64,000 nucleotides of DNA, taken from contig JBLNDT010000057.1 of the NCBI GenBank assembly GCA_050261915.1, positions 1-64,000 of the forward strand, written 5' to 3'. Positions within the stretch are counted from its first letter, which is position 1; every line of letters starts with the position of its first letter. The notes below the pieces were generated by a model. The model had not been told where the DNA came from. It did not search any database and saw nothing but the letters and a program-made list of their open reading frames with translations. Made by a program: the position numbers and the translations under genes. The DNA comes from UBA699 sp050261915. Lineage in GTDB: Bacteria > Bacillota > Clostridia > Clostridiales > Clostridiaceae. Below, one piece after another: positions 19,521 through 28,217 of this stretch.

Positions 19521-20362
19521 TACAAAGTATACCTCCAATTAATCCTCCCATATGGGCAAAATTATCTATATTAGGAATAGAAAATCCCATAAATAAATTT
19601 ATACCTATTACCACTATAATATTCATCATAAACTCTTTCCCTATTTTATTCTTGTTTTTTAAACCAAATATTAAAGCTGCTCCAAGGAGACCAAAAATTG
19701 CACCAGATGCACCAATAGAAATGTCTGGAGAAAAAACAAAACTCATAATGGAAGAAAGTATTCCTGAGAAAAAGTAAATTATAGTGAATTTCTTTCTTCC
19801 AAATATTTTTTCTACAAAAGGTCCAAGTGAATATAGGGCATACATATTAAATCCGATATGAACCAATCCACCATGAAGAAACATGCTGGTAATCAATCTA
19901 TAATATTCTCCCGATAAAATCAGGCTGTTTACCTTCGCTCCAAGAAATATTAATACATTTATATTGCTGTCAAATATGTTTCCAGAAAGATAGGCTGTTA
20001 TAATATATATAATTATGTTAACGCCTATTAAAATATTGCTGACTGAAAGACCTGTTTTTTTATTATCAATGTTTTTTTGAAGAATAACAGTGCATTGATA
20101 TATTTCATTAAGCACCGCCTCTGAAACATGGTTATAATAAATAATAGTATTATTTTCTTTATTAACAACTATTCCCTTATTACCTTCCAAGTTGAATTTT
20201 TCAAATTCATCTTTATGAAAAAACCACCGCTTCTGCAGAGTCTCCTATTACCTTTAAAGAACACCAAGAGGATACTGTGCCCAGGTTACCTTGAAGTTCA
20301 CATATTCTATAGCCATAAAGCTCATACAGTTTTTTCACAAGTAATTTAACATACTTATCCAT
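19495..20362 (-). pseudogene. Rhomboid-family intramembrane serine protease, frameshifted near its N-terminus
   Basis: The catalytic rhomboid core is intact: MFLHGGLVHIGFNMY, the serine in GASGAIFG and the histidine in NFAHMGGLIGG, among six hydrophobic segments. The 5' part lies in another frame: ATG 20362, preceded by GGGGTG, opens 49 codons (MDKYVKLLVKKLYELYGYR and on) that stop at TAA 20213. The core frame continues from there (HKDEFEKFNLEGNKG). The switch falls at a run of six T (coding strand, about 20217-20222); one T fewer restores a 288-residue protein. The nearest start in the core frame, TTG 20190, has no ribosome binding site. It could be a sequencing error, a true mutation or a slippery site. 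Confidence 0.75.
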
Positions 20363-20373
20363 ATTTCACCCCT

Positions 20374-20420
20374 AAAAATAAAATGCACAGAGATATAAAC
20401 TAGTTATATACTGTGCATCA
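20374..20420 (-). terminator. Terminator after the HD-GYP gene
   Basis: ATGCACAG pairs with CTGTGCAT (20383-20390 with 20411-20418), with further pairing inside (ATATAA with TTATAT). On the minus strand it is followed by TTTTATTTTT. Confidence 0.85.
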
Positions 20421-20425
20421 TTTTA

Positions 20426-21484
20426 TTATGCAATGCATTCAATTACAATATTCGAAATATTAAGAAGATCTAGTTCAGTATAGTTTTTGAAATCAGAACC
20501 ATTTACTTCATTAAATATCCTTATTACAGGTCTGTCTGGAAAACCCTTATTCTGCCTTATAACATATCCCTCTTCTCCATTTGAAAGTTTCACCTTGCAG
20601 CCAAGAGGAAATATTGCAAATGTATTTTTAAAATTACAAATCATTTTTTCATCAAAACTAGTGCCGCTTCCAGACAAAATCAATTCATAGGCATCATTTG
20701 GTTTGAATTTTGCTCTATAGGATCTATTATTGCTTACAGCATCATAAACATCACAAATACACACAATTTTGGCATACTTTGATATGCTGTTCCCAGCGAG
20801 TCCCAATGGATAACCTTTTCCATCAACCCTCTCATGATGTTGTTCTACTATATTAACTGCAATATCAGAAATCGAATAATTTTTTCTAAGCATCTCCCCA
20901 CCATAGGCAGGATGCTTCTTCATCTCTTCATACTCCTCTGGTGTTAATTTTCCTGGTTTATTTATTATAGCTGCATCAATCTTGGTTTTTCCTATATCAT
21001 GAAGAATAGCCCCAACAGCCAGATCTTTCATTTCCCATCTATCAAGGTTTGCCGAAACTCCTAAAAAAGTTGACATAACACAAGTATCAAGACTATGCAT
21101 ATATGTATAATTATCGTGGGTTTTGATGTCAAACAAACTATTGTTTACATCCCCGGTATCTATAATATAATTAACAAGGTTTTCTACAGAACTTAGAGAA
21201 TCTTTCAGTTTTTTTCCATTACAATCATGAATGGATTTTATTACAGTAGACATACTTTTAAGGGTTACGCTCTTGAGTTCGAAAAGTCTTTCATCTTCCA
21301 CCTCAACATCAGCAAGTCTCTCATCCTCTACATAAACATAAAGTACTCCAAGGTTTTTAAGCCTGTTAATATAAGCAGAGGTTAATTTCACCCCAGCCCT
21401 TAGTAAAACAGTGCCTTCACTGGAAAGTATACTTTTCCCCAAATATTCATTTTCTTTAACACTATTGATCAACTCAAGTCTCAT
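20426..21484 (-). CDS. HD-GYP domain protein, probable cyclic-di-GMP phosphodiesterase
   Basis: A 352-residue protein. After an N-terminal domain of about 110 residues like those found before HD-GYP domains comes the HD motif in ILHDIGKTKIDAAI and the GYP signature in EQHHERVDGKGYPLGL, with CDVYDAVSNNRSYR later. These carry the metal ligands of HD-GYP phosphodiesterases, which hydrolyse cyclic-di-GMP. The last 60 residues (GCKVKLSNGEEGYVI onward) form a small beta-rich tail that often follows this domain. There is no membrane segment or receiver domain, so it is cytoplasmic. Activity is inferred. Confidence 0.9.
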   Translation of the reverse strand: MRLELINSVKENEYLGKSILSSEGTVLLRAGVKLTSAYINRLKNLGVLYVYVEDERLADVEVEDERLFELKSVTLKSMSTVIKSIHDCNGKKLKDSLSSVENLVNYIIDTGDVNNSLFDIKTHDNYTYMHSLDTCVMSTFLGVSANLDRWEMKDLAVGAILHDIGKTKIDAAIINKPGKLTPEEYEEMKKHPAYGGEMLRKNYSISDIAVNIVEQHHERVDGKGYPLGLAGNSISKYAKIVCICDVYDAVSNNRSYRAKFKPNDAYELILSGSGTSFDEKMICNFKNTFAIFPLGCKVKLSNGEEGYVIRQNKGFPDRPVIRIFNEVNGSDFKNYTELDLLNISNIVIECIA

Positions 21485-21583
21485 GGTTTCTCCTCCACAG
21501 AACTTAAATAAACATTTGAATTTAATTTAAAATTCTCATACTATAAAATAATATCATATTATTGATGGAAAGAAAATAAGAAC

Positions 21584-21979
21584 TTATACATATTCTTCTT
21601 CTTTCCCCCTTATTTCTACAAAAACTTTATTAATACCCTCATTTATTAGTTCACATGCCAAACATAGTTTTTTCTTTACTATATCATATTCCTGATCAAA
21701 TTCAAACTTAATTCGCCAAGTTGGGTTGTATTCATCATCAATATCATTAATCTCAAAACCATTATCCTGAAAAGGCTTTATATCGAACAAATCAAATATA
21801 GCAGTATATTCCCATTCTTCTACATCTTTTTTAGTATCAAAATACAAATTGATACAATCTCCGTCATAATATAACTTAGTAATGTATTCAGCTCCTTCAG
21901 TAACTTCGTAGCTGCCCATTTCTTTTATTATATTATTGTCATTATCCCTTTCTACCAAAACAAGGGAAGAAAAATCCAT
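21584..21979 (-). CDS. Conserved small acidic protein (DUF6762-like)
   Basis: A 131-residue, acidic, soluble protein without membrane segments: MDFSSLVLVERDNDNNIIKE at the start, several beta-strand-like stretches and a final helix with two Cys (KKKLCLACELINEGI). It looks like clostridial proteins annotated DUF6762, from memory and not checked. ATG 21979 is chosen because GAGGTG lies just before it; GTG 21988 overlaps that site. No function is known. Confidence 0.65.
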   Translation of the reverse strand: MDFSSLVLVERDNDNNIIKEMGSYEVTEGAEYITKLYYDGDCINLYFDTKKDVEEWEYTAIFDLFDIKPFQDNGFEINDIDDEYNPTWRIKFEFDQEYDIVKKKLCLACELINEGINKVFVEIRGKEEEYV

Positions 21980-22030
21980 AAATATCACCTCTATTTAATA
22001 TCTCATATTTTTGCAAAACATACAACAAAA

Positions 22031-22888
22031 TTAATGTATAGCTTTCTTTTTGTATCTTTTACCAGATACCTCAACACTGCCGATTGTAACAAGTGCATCC
22101 TCATCAAACCCATGCACTATGGACTTAAGCTTTGCTACTTCCAGCCTGCTGACTACAACATATATTACATTGGTTGATAAGCCCTTATAGCCGCCTCTCC
22201 CCTCTAACAGGGTAACCCCTCTTCCAAGTCTTGCTATTACCGCCTCAGCTATATCTTCATAGTATTCTGATATTATAAAAACCCCTTTAGATTCATCAAT
22301 GCCATATACAGTAATATCGATGGCCTTAAAAGCCACAAAGTACGCTATAAGTGAATACATAGCTCTATCCCAACCAAATACAAACCCCGCTGAGGTTAAA
22401 ATAAACAAGTTGATAATCATAACAATTTCACCTATGGAAAAGCTCGTTCTTTTGTCAAGAATAATAGCGATGGCCTCTGTTCCATCAAGGGAGCCTCCAT
22501 TACGAATAATCAGCCCCACCCCTGTACCATTTATTATTCCACCAAATACCGATGCAAGCAGTACATCCTGGGTTAAACCGGGTACGGGATGAAGATATGT
22601 TACTCCAATAGCCAGGCATATTACAGAAAATGTTGTGCTTATTGCAAAAGTTTTTCCAATCTGCTTATAACCAATAATAAAGAAAGGGAGATTAAAAATC
22701 AAAATATACATTCCAAAGGGAAGCCCTGATAGGTAACCTGCCATTATTGATATTCCTATTACTCCTCCATCTACCATATTGTTTGGTATAAGGAAAATTT
22801 CAAGCCCAATAGATGCTAAAGCAGCTCCAAGCACCATAAAAACCACTTTTGTAATAAATTGATATGCTTTATAATACTTGTTTTTCAT
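22031..22888 (-). CDS. YitT-family membrane protein (DUF161 plus DUF2179)
   Basis: A 285-residue protein with five or six hydrophobic segments in the first 200 residues and a soluble C-terminal DUF2179 domain (about 205-280; GVFIISEYYEDIAEAVI to the end). The motif NNMVDGGVIGISIM and the GDT-like segment IRNGGSLDGTEAIAI are family hallmarks. The biochemical role of YitT proteins is not established. An AAGGAGGTG site precedes the ATG. The fur-like gene lies 20 bases upstream on the same strand, so they are probably co-transcribed. Confidence 0.88.
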   Translation of the reverse strand: MKNKYYKAYQFITKVVFMVLGAALASIGLEIFLIPNNMVDGGVIGISIMAGYLSGLPFGMYILIFNLPFFIIGYKQIGKTFAISTTFSVICLAIGVTYLHPVPGLTQDVLLASVFGGIINGTGVGLIIRNGGSLDGTEAIAIILDKRTSFSIGEIVMIINLFILTSAGFVFGWDRAMYSLIAYFVAFKAIDITVYGIDESKGVFIISEYYEDIAEAVIARLGRGVTLLEGRGGYKGLSTNVIYVVVSRLEVAKLKSIVHGFDEDALVTIGSVEVSGKRYKKKAIH

Positions 22889-22908
22889 TTGGCACCTCCT
22901 TGCAATTC

Positions 22909-23322
22909 CTATTTTCTATGTTTGCATTCTTCACAAATACCTTCAATTTTCAACTGGTGCTCTATGGATGAAAATCCAGTTCTATTTTTTATAATCTCCT
23001 CCACCTGCTGCATGGGGCAGTCAATTTCAACCTCTTTATGACACAATTTACATAAAAGAGTATGCTTGTGATGCTCTTTTTTTAATATATAACTATACTT
23101 CCCATTCCCTAAATCAAATTTTTCAACTAAATCTTTACTTTCAAAAAGTTCAAGATTTCTATATACAGTAGAGAAATCTATATCAAAGTTCTTTTCTCTG
23201 CATATACTGCTTATTGTCTCAGCATCTATGGAACTAGAAGCATCTTCTAAAATATTAAGAATCATCAGTCTTGGTTTGGTAATCTTAACTCCAAAACTTT
23301 TTAATTCTTTTTCATATCCCAT
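22909..23322 (-). CDS. Fur-family metalloregulator
   Basis: A 137-residue repressor with an N-terminal winged helix (FGVKITKPRLMILNILE, then DFSTVYRNLELFE, the recognition region) and a C-terminal dimerisation/metal domain. Histidine-rich KKEHHKHTLLCKLCHKEV and the second Cys pair GICEECKHRK give the structural zinc site. The sequence does not decide between iron (Fur), peroxide (PerR) and zinc (Zur) responses. It is divergent from a small membrane-protein gene, with about 100 bases between. GGAGG precedes the ATG. Confidence 0.9.
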   Translation of the reverse strand: MGYEKELKSFGVKITKPRLMILNILEDASSSIDAETISSICREKNFDIDFSTVYRNLELFESKDLVEKFDLGNGKYSYILKKEHHKHTLLCKLCHKEVEIDCPMQQVEEIIKNRTGFSSIEHQLKIEGICEECKHRK

Positions 23323-23424
23323 TAAAATTCCTCCTATAAAAATAATAGAAATATAACATATTTCGTTGCATATACATATAATTATGTGATAGTATTAATT
23401 TCATATATATTTGAGGTGAGATAA

Positions 23425-23544
23425 ATGAAAAATAACATAACCCCAATTGAAAGACATGTTAAAAACACAAAATTGATAATTGTAATTTCGACAATTCTAA
23501 CTATAATTTTTGTATCTATTATAACATATCTTATAAACATTTAA
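23425..23544 (+). CDS. Small single-pass membrane protein (39 residues)
   Basis: An open frame with a GAGGTGAG ribosome binding site correctly placed before ATG 23425. It encodes a polar N-terminus (MKNNITPIERHVKNTK) and one strong membrane helix (LIIVISTILTIIFVSIITYL), ending at TAA 23542-23544, with a terminator-like hairpin right after. It is divergent from the Fur-family gene, so it could be controlled by that regulator. No family is recognised. Confidence 0.6.
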   Translation: MKNNITPIERHVKNTKLIIVISTILTIIFVSIITYLINI

Positions 23545-23550
23545 TCAGAA

Positions 23551-23577
23551 AGCCACCAAACCGGGGGCTATTTTTTT
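23551..23577 (+). terminator. Terminator after the 39-residue ORF
   Basis: AGCCACC pairs, with one mismatch, with GGGGGCT (23551-23557 with 23563-23569), followed by a T-run. Confidence 0.65.
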
Positions 23578-23647
23578 GCCTTTATTTAACTCATCCTGTC
23601 TGCTATAATTTAATGTGTTATTTATAAAATTTACGGGAGATGTTAAT

Positions 23648-24715
23648 ATGAGTGAAAAACAATGTACTTTTAGCAAAATGCTTGAAAATTATAAATATAC
23701 CCCTCCAGGAGAAGAGTCAAAAGTTATTGATTTTGAAATCCTGAAGGGGATAAATATTATTCCTGGAGACTACATCCAGGGAAAAGCCTGGCTTACAACC
23801 TTCGTATACAAAAGTACACCTGAAAGCTATACACCTTTCAGACCAATTTTTAAAGGAAATGCTGAAAGCAAAGGAATATCAGACATCAGCTGGGTACAAA
23901 ACTATATGCCTGTATCAAAATTAAACCTTCCCCTTAAAGAATTAAAACTAGCCTTTCTTTATCCATATAAAGCTGCTGGATTTAATATTAAACTATCCTT
24001 TAGAAATTCAATTTTAGATAGCTATAATCAGTATATGAGCATAATGTACTCCAAGGAAGAGATAAATGTTCAAGATTTCTCACTTGAGGATTTTGATTGC
24101 AAGCCATTCCCAATTCTAATACCAAATGATTTGGAAACTGAAAACATAGTTGATTTTAGAGGCACAATATCTTTATTTGAAGTAAACAAAGATGAGATTT
24201 TGTCATCACTAAATGCTACAGCTAAATTAAATTACAGCAATTTTCTACAGGACAAATTATTTTGCATATCTCTTGAAAATGATGATTCATATATAAATAC
24301 AATAAAATTCAAAGATTTTAAAAACAGCAGATATAATGTAAAGTATGGAAGCTTAATGAGGGAGTTTAAGTTTATAGGTGAAAAAAACCTTCCTGGATTT
24401 ATCCCTGATATTCCTCATGCATTATGCGGTATAATTGGTCAGATTGATGAAGTTTATAAATCTCCTGCATTTGGGAGCACTCCAAATTACGGACTACTCA
24501 AAGCAAAGGTTATATCAAGCTGTTGCGGTGCGGTGCTCTTTAATTATGCAAGTGGCAATGTTGTATCCTTAAGTACTTCTTACAATTTTAATGATAAGAA
24601 TCAACAAAAAAACATGGAAAACACACTGAATGAATTGGAAAATATTTTAAAGAAACAGCTTCGTGAATATATTAAAACCAATTTTAAATGCGATATATCA
24701 TTTTTGGAAGTTTGA
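23648..24715 (+). CDS. Unrecognised soluble protein (355 residues)
   Basis: No family was recognised. The protein starts MSEKQCTFSKMLENYKYTPP and has no signal peptide or clear membrane segment. It contains repeated Tyr/Phe/Pro-rich stretches, a DSYNQYMSIMYSKEE segment, and late cysteines (ALCGIIGQI, SSCCGAVLFNY, FKCDISFL). The last 50 residues are a charged helix. ATG 23648 is chosen for the GGGAGATG site before it. It is monocistronic, between terminators, and divergent from nothing obvious. It could be a clostridial-specific protein. Confidence 0.7.
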   Translation: MSEKQCTFSKMLENYKYTPPGEESKVIDFEILKGINIIPGDYIQGKAWLTTFVYKSTPESYTPFRPIFKGNAESKGISDISWVQNYMPVSKLNLPLKELKLAFLYPYKAAGFNIKLSFRNSILDSYNQYMSIMYSKEEINVQDFSLEDFDCKPFPILIPNDLETENIVDFRGTISLFEVNKDEILSSLNATAKLNYSNFLQDKLFCISLENDDSYINTIKFKDFKNSRYNVKYGSLMREFKFIGEKNLPGFIPDIPHALCGIIGQIDEVYKSPAFGSTPNYGLLKAKVISSCCGAVLFNYASGNVVSLSTSYNFNDKNQQKNMENTLNELENILKKQLREYIKTNFKCDISFLEV

Positions 24716-24716
24716 T

Positions 24717-24756
24717 GAAAAGCCGCGGAATATACCGCAGCTTTTCACCTTTTTAT
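24717..24756. terminator. Bidirectional terminator between convergent genes
   Basis: GAAAAGCCGCGG pairs with CCGCAGCTTTTC with one mismatch (24717-24728 with 24735-24746), followed by CCTTTTTAT. It lies between two convergent genes and overlaps the stop of the AraC-type regulator. Confidence 0.8.
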
Positions 24757-26385
24757 GGCCCCCCGCCATTCATTTGGTGTACAGCATTCAAGTTTTTTAA
24801 AAACACTGCCGAAATAGCTTATTTGGCTATACCCAATCCTTCTGCTTATTTCAGTTATTTTCAAATCTGTTTCCAAAAGATATTGTTTTGCATGTTCTAT
24901 CCTCAATCTATTAATATAATCCTTTAGAGACATTCCATTTTTTTCATTAAACATTGTGCTTAAATAATTTGGACTTACGTAAAAAATATTTGATAAAAAA
25001 TTAAGGGTAATATGCTGATTGTAATTATTTTTTATATATTCATTAATTTCCTGTATAAGATTATCCTTTCCCTTTAATAGTACGTCCTTAAGTATGTTAA
25101 TAACATCTTCCGCAAATTGAAGATATACATTCTCAAATCCTTCAAAATCATTGCAATTTTCAAGTTTTCCCCTATACTTATACCTAATACTTAAAAAGGT
25201 ATCCTTATCTTCCGTTTCTATATATACTATTCTTGATAGAGCAGTTAATAATTCTCCTAACGTATCCTTTGTTACATATATTGGAATTTCCCTATCCCTG
25301 CAGATATCCATAAGCTTTTTAATTTCTCTCTTTGTAGAAGTACTATCCATTTTTTTAATTGAAGCAAAAATCCTCTCTTCTTGAATTATTGGATATTCAA
25401 CATCCTCCTTATTAAGAAAACTTCCTAGATAAATGTAGTTGCTCTTCAAAGCGTTCTCAAGATCCAGCTTTTCTTTTTTGTTTTTCATCATTTCATTATT
25501 TTCAATTATTCCAGATATTGTTTTAGAAACATCTTCAAGGGATTCTTGTAATGCGTATAGCCTGCTTTTAGGAAATGAAGATATTTTATACAATGAGTCT
25601 TTAATCTCCACTAACTTAGCATCATCAGCAATTAAAGCACTATCCTTGAAAATTTTTGATTGAAGAATTTTTTCATAATCCTCAAGCTCATTAATTGTAA
25701 AATATCCACAATTAATAAACCCAAGTGTTTCCTCACCTATAATAATAGGCACTACTATTTTCATTAACTTACAGCTACATATATATATCTTATCAAGCTT
25801 ATTTAATGTGCTTTTATATTTGTCATCAAGATTACCAGTACATATGTTTTTTTCACTGCAAATACTGCAAAATTTATCAACTAATTTATCTTCTGTTATA
25901 TCTTTAAAGTTATTGTCTGTTATGACCACAGAAATACCCAGCATTTTTGTTATTTCCCTTTGAATATTAAGAAGCACAGAAGTATCAACAAGCTCAAGAA
26001 TATGCTTACCTTTAGTCATTGATATATTCTGATGCACATCAACTACCTTTGAAGGGGTATATATAATAAGAAATACCAGATCTGTTTTACCTGAATTAAC
26101 AACTTCATGTTCAGCATAAGGAGGACAGTGAACCAGCATACCTTTTAGAATATCATCCTTCTTTCCATTAAGTATATGAGTTCCACTGCCCTCTATTACA
26201 TATAAAATTTGTTCTTCTCCAAAATGAATGTGATGTCTCTGACTTTTTCCAGGAAAGAATTTAACAAGACCTGCACAAAGCCTTTCATTTAAGAGCCCCG
26301 ATGGTTCATGAAGCCATACAACTTCACCCCATTCAAATTTCTGCACATCACACTTTTCAGCATTACTGCATATTGCATCGAACAT
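24745..26385 (-). CDS. AraC-family regulator with cupin and PocR sensor domains
   Basis: A 546-residue transcription factor. An N-terminal cupin (about 20-115; FFPGKSQRHHIHFGEEQILYV carries the His/Glu ligand pattern) is followed by a PocR-type ligand domain (about 130-255) with cysteines in KFCSICSEKNICTG and YICSCKLMK, a linker, and the AraC double helix-turn-helix in the last 100 residues (NYLSTMFNEKNGMSLKDYIN, ITEISRRIGYSQISYFGSVFKK). PocR domains sense small compounds such as diols. It lies 34 bases downstream of ilvD on the same strand. Its target and ligand are unknown. Confidence 0.85.
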   Translation of the reverse strand: MFDAICSNAEKCDVQKFEWGEVVWLHEPSGLLNERLCAGLVKFFPGKSQRHHIHFGEEQILYVIEGSGTHILNGKKDDILKGMLVHCPPYAEHEVVNSGKTDLVFLIIYTPSKVVDVHQNISMTKGKHILELVDTSVLLNIQREITKMLGISVVITDNNFKDITEDKLVDKFCSICSEKNICTGNLDDKYKSTLNKLDKIYICSCKLMKIVVPIIIGEETLGFINCGYFTINELEDYEKILQSKIFKDSALIADDAKLVEIKDSLYKISSFPKSRLYALQESLEDVSKTISGIIENNEMMKNKKEKLDLENALKSNYIYLGSFLNKEDVEYPIIQEERIFASIKKMDSTSTKREIKKLMDICRDREIPIYVTKDTLGELLTALSRIVYIETEDKDTFLSIRYKYRGKLENCNDFEGFENVYLQFAEDVINILKDVLLKGKDNLIQEINEYIKNNYNQHITLNFLSNIFYVSPNYLSTMFNEKNGMSLKDYINRLRIEHAKQYLLETDLKITEISRRIGYSQISYFGSVFKKLECCTPNEWRGAIKR

Positions 26386-26419
26386 TTAATCAACTCCCAT
26401 AAAGGATAACTTTATAGGT

Positions 26420-28078
26420 CTATTTTAACACAGCTCCTGTATTTGCAGAAGTGACTAATTTTGCATATCTACCAAGATACCCCTTTGTAATTTTGGGCTC
26501 CGGTTTTACATAATTTCTCTTTCTTTCTTCAAGAATTTCATCAGCTACCATAAGTTCTAATTTTTTATTTGCTATATCCACTGAAATAATATCTCCTTCC
26601 TGAGCAAGACCTATAAGCCCTCCAGCCATAGCCTCAGGAGATATATGTCCTATTGCGGCTCCTCTTGTTGCCCCGGAGAATCTTCCATCAGTTAATAGGG
26701 CCACATCCTTATCAAGACCCATTCCTGCAATAGCTGCAGTTGGTGACAACATTTCCCTCATTCCAGGGCCACCCTTAGGACCTTCGTATCTAATAACAAC
26801 TACATCACCTTTATTAATTTTCCCACCAAATATTGCTTCAACTGCTGATTCTTCAGAATCAAAAACCCTGGCAGGTCCTTTATGTTGAAGCATCTCTTTT
26901 GCAACAGCAGATTCTTTTACAACTGCTCCATCTATTGCAAGATTACCTCTAAGTATTGCAAGACCACCCTTAAAGCTGTATGGATTATCCACCGGTTTAA
27001 CAATATTATTGTCAGTAATAACCTTATTCTTTATATTTTCACCTACGGTTTTTCCAGTTACAGTTATGCAGTTTTCATTTATAAGACCTTTTTTTGTTAA
27101 TTCATTCATAACTGCAGGTATTCCTCCTGCTAGATGGAGATCCTCCATGTGATGTTTCCCGCTTGGACTTAACTTAATAAGGCACGGAGTTTTTGTATTT
27201 ATCTGGTCAAAGAGGTCAAGATTAAGTTCAAATCCAGCTTCATGTGCTATTGCAGGAAGATGCAGAACTGTATTTGTAGATCCAGCCATAGCCATATCTA
27301 CCGTAATAGCATTTTCAAATGCTTTAATTGTAAGAATATCAAGGGGCTTTATATCCCTTTCAAGCATTTCCATAACTTTCATGCCTGCATATTTTGCAAG
27401 CTGTTTTCTTTCTCCTGAATGAGCTGCAGCTGTACCATTTAATGGAAGACCCATTCCCAAAACCTCTGTGAGGCAGTTCATACTGTTTGCAGTATATAAC
27501 CCTGAGCATGACCCACAGCCTGGACATGCAGTTCTTGCTACTTCTTCAAGTTCCTCCTCAGTTACCTTGCCATCCTTGCATGCACCTACAGCTTCTATAC
27601 ATGTACTAAAATCAGCATCACTACCTTTATATTTGCCTGCTTTCATAGGGCCTCCGCTAACCACAACTGCGGGAATATTAAGCCTTGCAGCTGCCATAAG
27701 CATGCCCGGCACTATCTTATCACAGTTTGGTATAAGTACCAATCCATCAAACCCATGGGCCATAGCCATAGCTTCTATAGAGTCCGCTATAAGTTCTCTG
27801 CTTGCCAGTGAGTACTTCATTCCTGTATGTCCCATAGCAATACCATCACAAACTCCTATAGCAGGAAACTCTATGGGAGTACCTCCAGCCATAGCAACCC
27901 CAAGCTTTGCAGCTTGTGCTATCTCATCAAGATGAAGATGTCCTGCAATGATTTCATTTTGAGCATTTACTATTCCTATAAGAGGTTTCTCTATTTCTTC
28001 TTTTGTGTAACCCATACCATACATCAAGGACCTTGCTGGTGCCCCCTTAACTCCGCCTTTTACTATATCACTTCTCAT
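26420..28078 (-). CDS. ilvD: Dihydroxy-acid dehydratase
   Basis: An Fe-S enzyme that dehydrates 2,3-dihydroxy acids to 2-keto acids, a late step in valine, isoleucine and leucine synthesis. The 552-residue length is standard. Cluster and active-site motifs are present: CDKIVPGMLMAAARLNIP, CPGCGSCSGLYTANSMNCL and DGRFSGATRGAAIGHISPEA. GGAGGAG precedes the ATG. No other branched-chain gene is adjacent, which suggests scattered ilv genes in this genome. No T-box was seen in the 140-base region upstream. Confidence 0.97.
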   Translation of the reverse strand: MRSDIVKGGVKGAPARSLMYGMGYTKEEIEKPLIGIVNAQNEIIAGHLHLDEIAQAAKLGVAMAGGTPIEFPAIGVCDGIAMGHTGMKYSLASRELIADSIEAMAMAHGFDGLVLIPNCDKIVPGMLMAAARLNIPAVVVSGGPMKAGKYKGSDADFSTCIEAVGACKDGKVTEEELEEVARTACPGCGSCSGLYTANSMNCLTEVLGMGLPLNGTAAAHSGERKQLAKYAGMKVMEMLERDIKPLDILTIKAFENAITVDMAMAGSTNTVLHLPAIAHEAGFELNLDLFDQINTKTPCLIKLSPSGKHHMEDLHLAGGIPAVMNELTKKGLINENCITVTGKTVGENIKNKVITDNNIVKPVDNPYSFKGGLAILRGNLAIDGAVVKESAVAKEMLQHKGPARVFDSEESAVEAIFGGKINKGDVVVIRYEGPKGGPGMREMLSPTAAIAGMGLDKDVALLTDGRFSGATRGAAIGHISPEAMAGGLIGLAQEGDIISVDIANKKLELMVADEILEERKRNYVKPEPKITKGYLGRYAKLVTSANTGAVLK

Positions 28079-28185
28079 AATTCTCCTCCATTCGTTTATT
28101 TAAAAATATTTAAATCCATAAGTTATTTATTTTATATAATATTATACAACATAATTATCAAAATTTTACGCTTTTTTATTAAAAT

Positions 28186-28217
28186 ATTATGACAGCACAA
28201 TAATGTGCTGTCATAAT
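28186..28217 (-). terminator. Terminator after the sigma-54 activator gene
   Basis: ATTATGACAGCACA pairs with TGTGCTGTCATAAT (28186-28199 with 28204-28217), a very stable stem, followed on the minus strand by an AT-rich tract. It closes the whole molybdenum-enzyme gene train. Confidence 0.8.
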
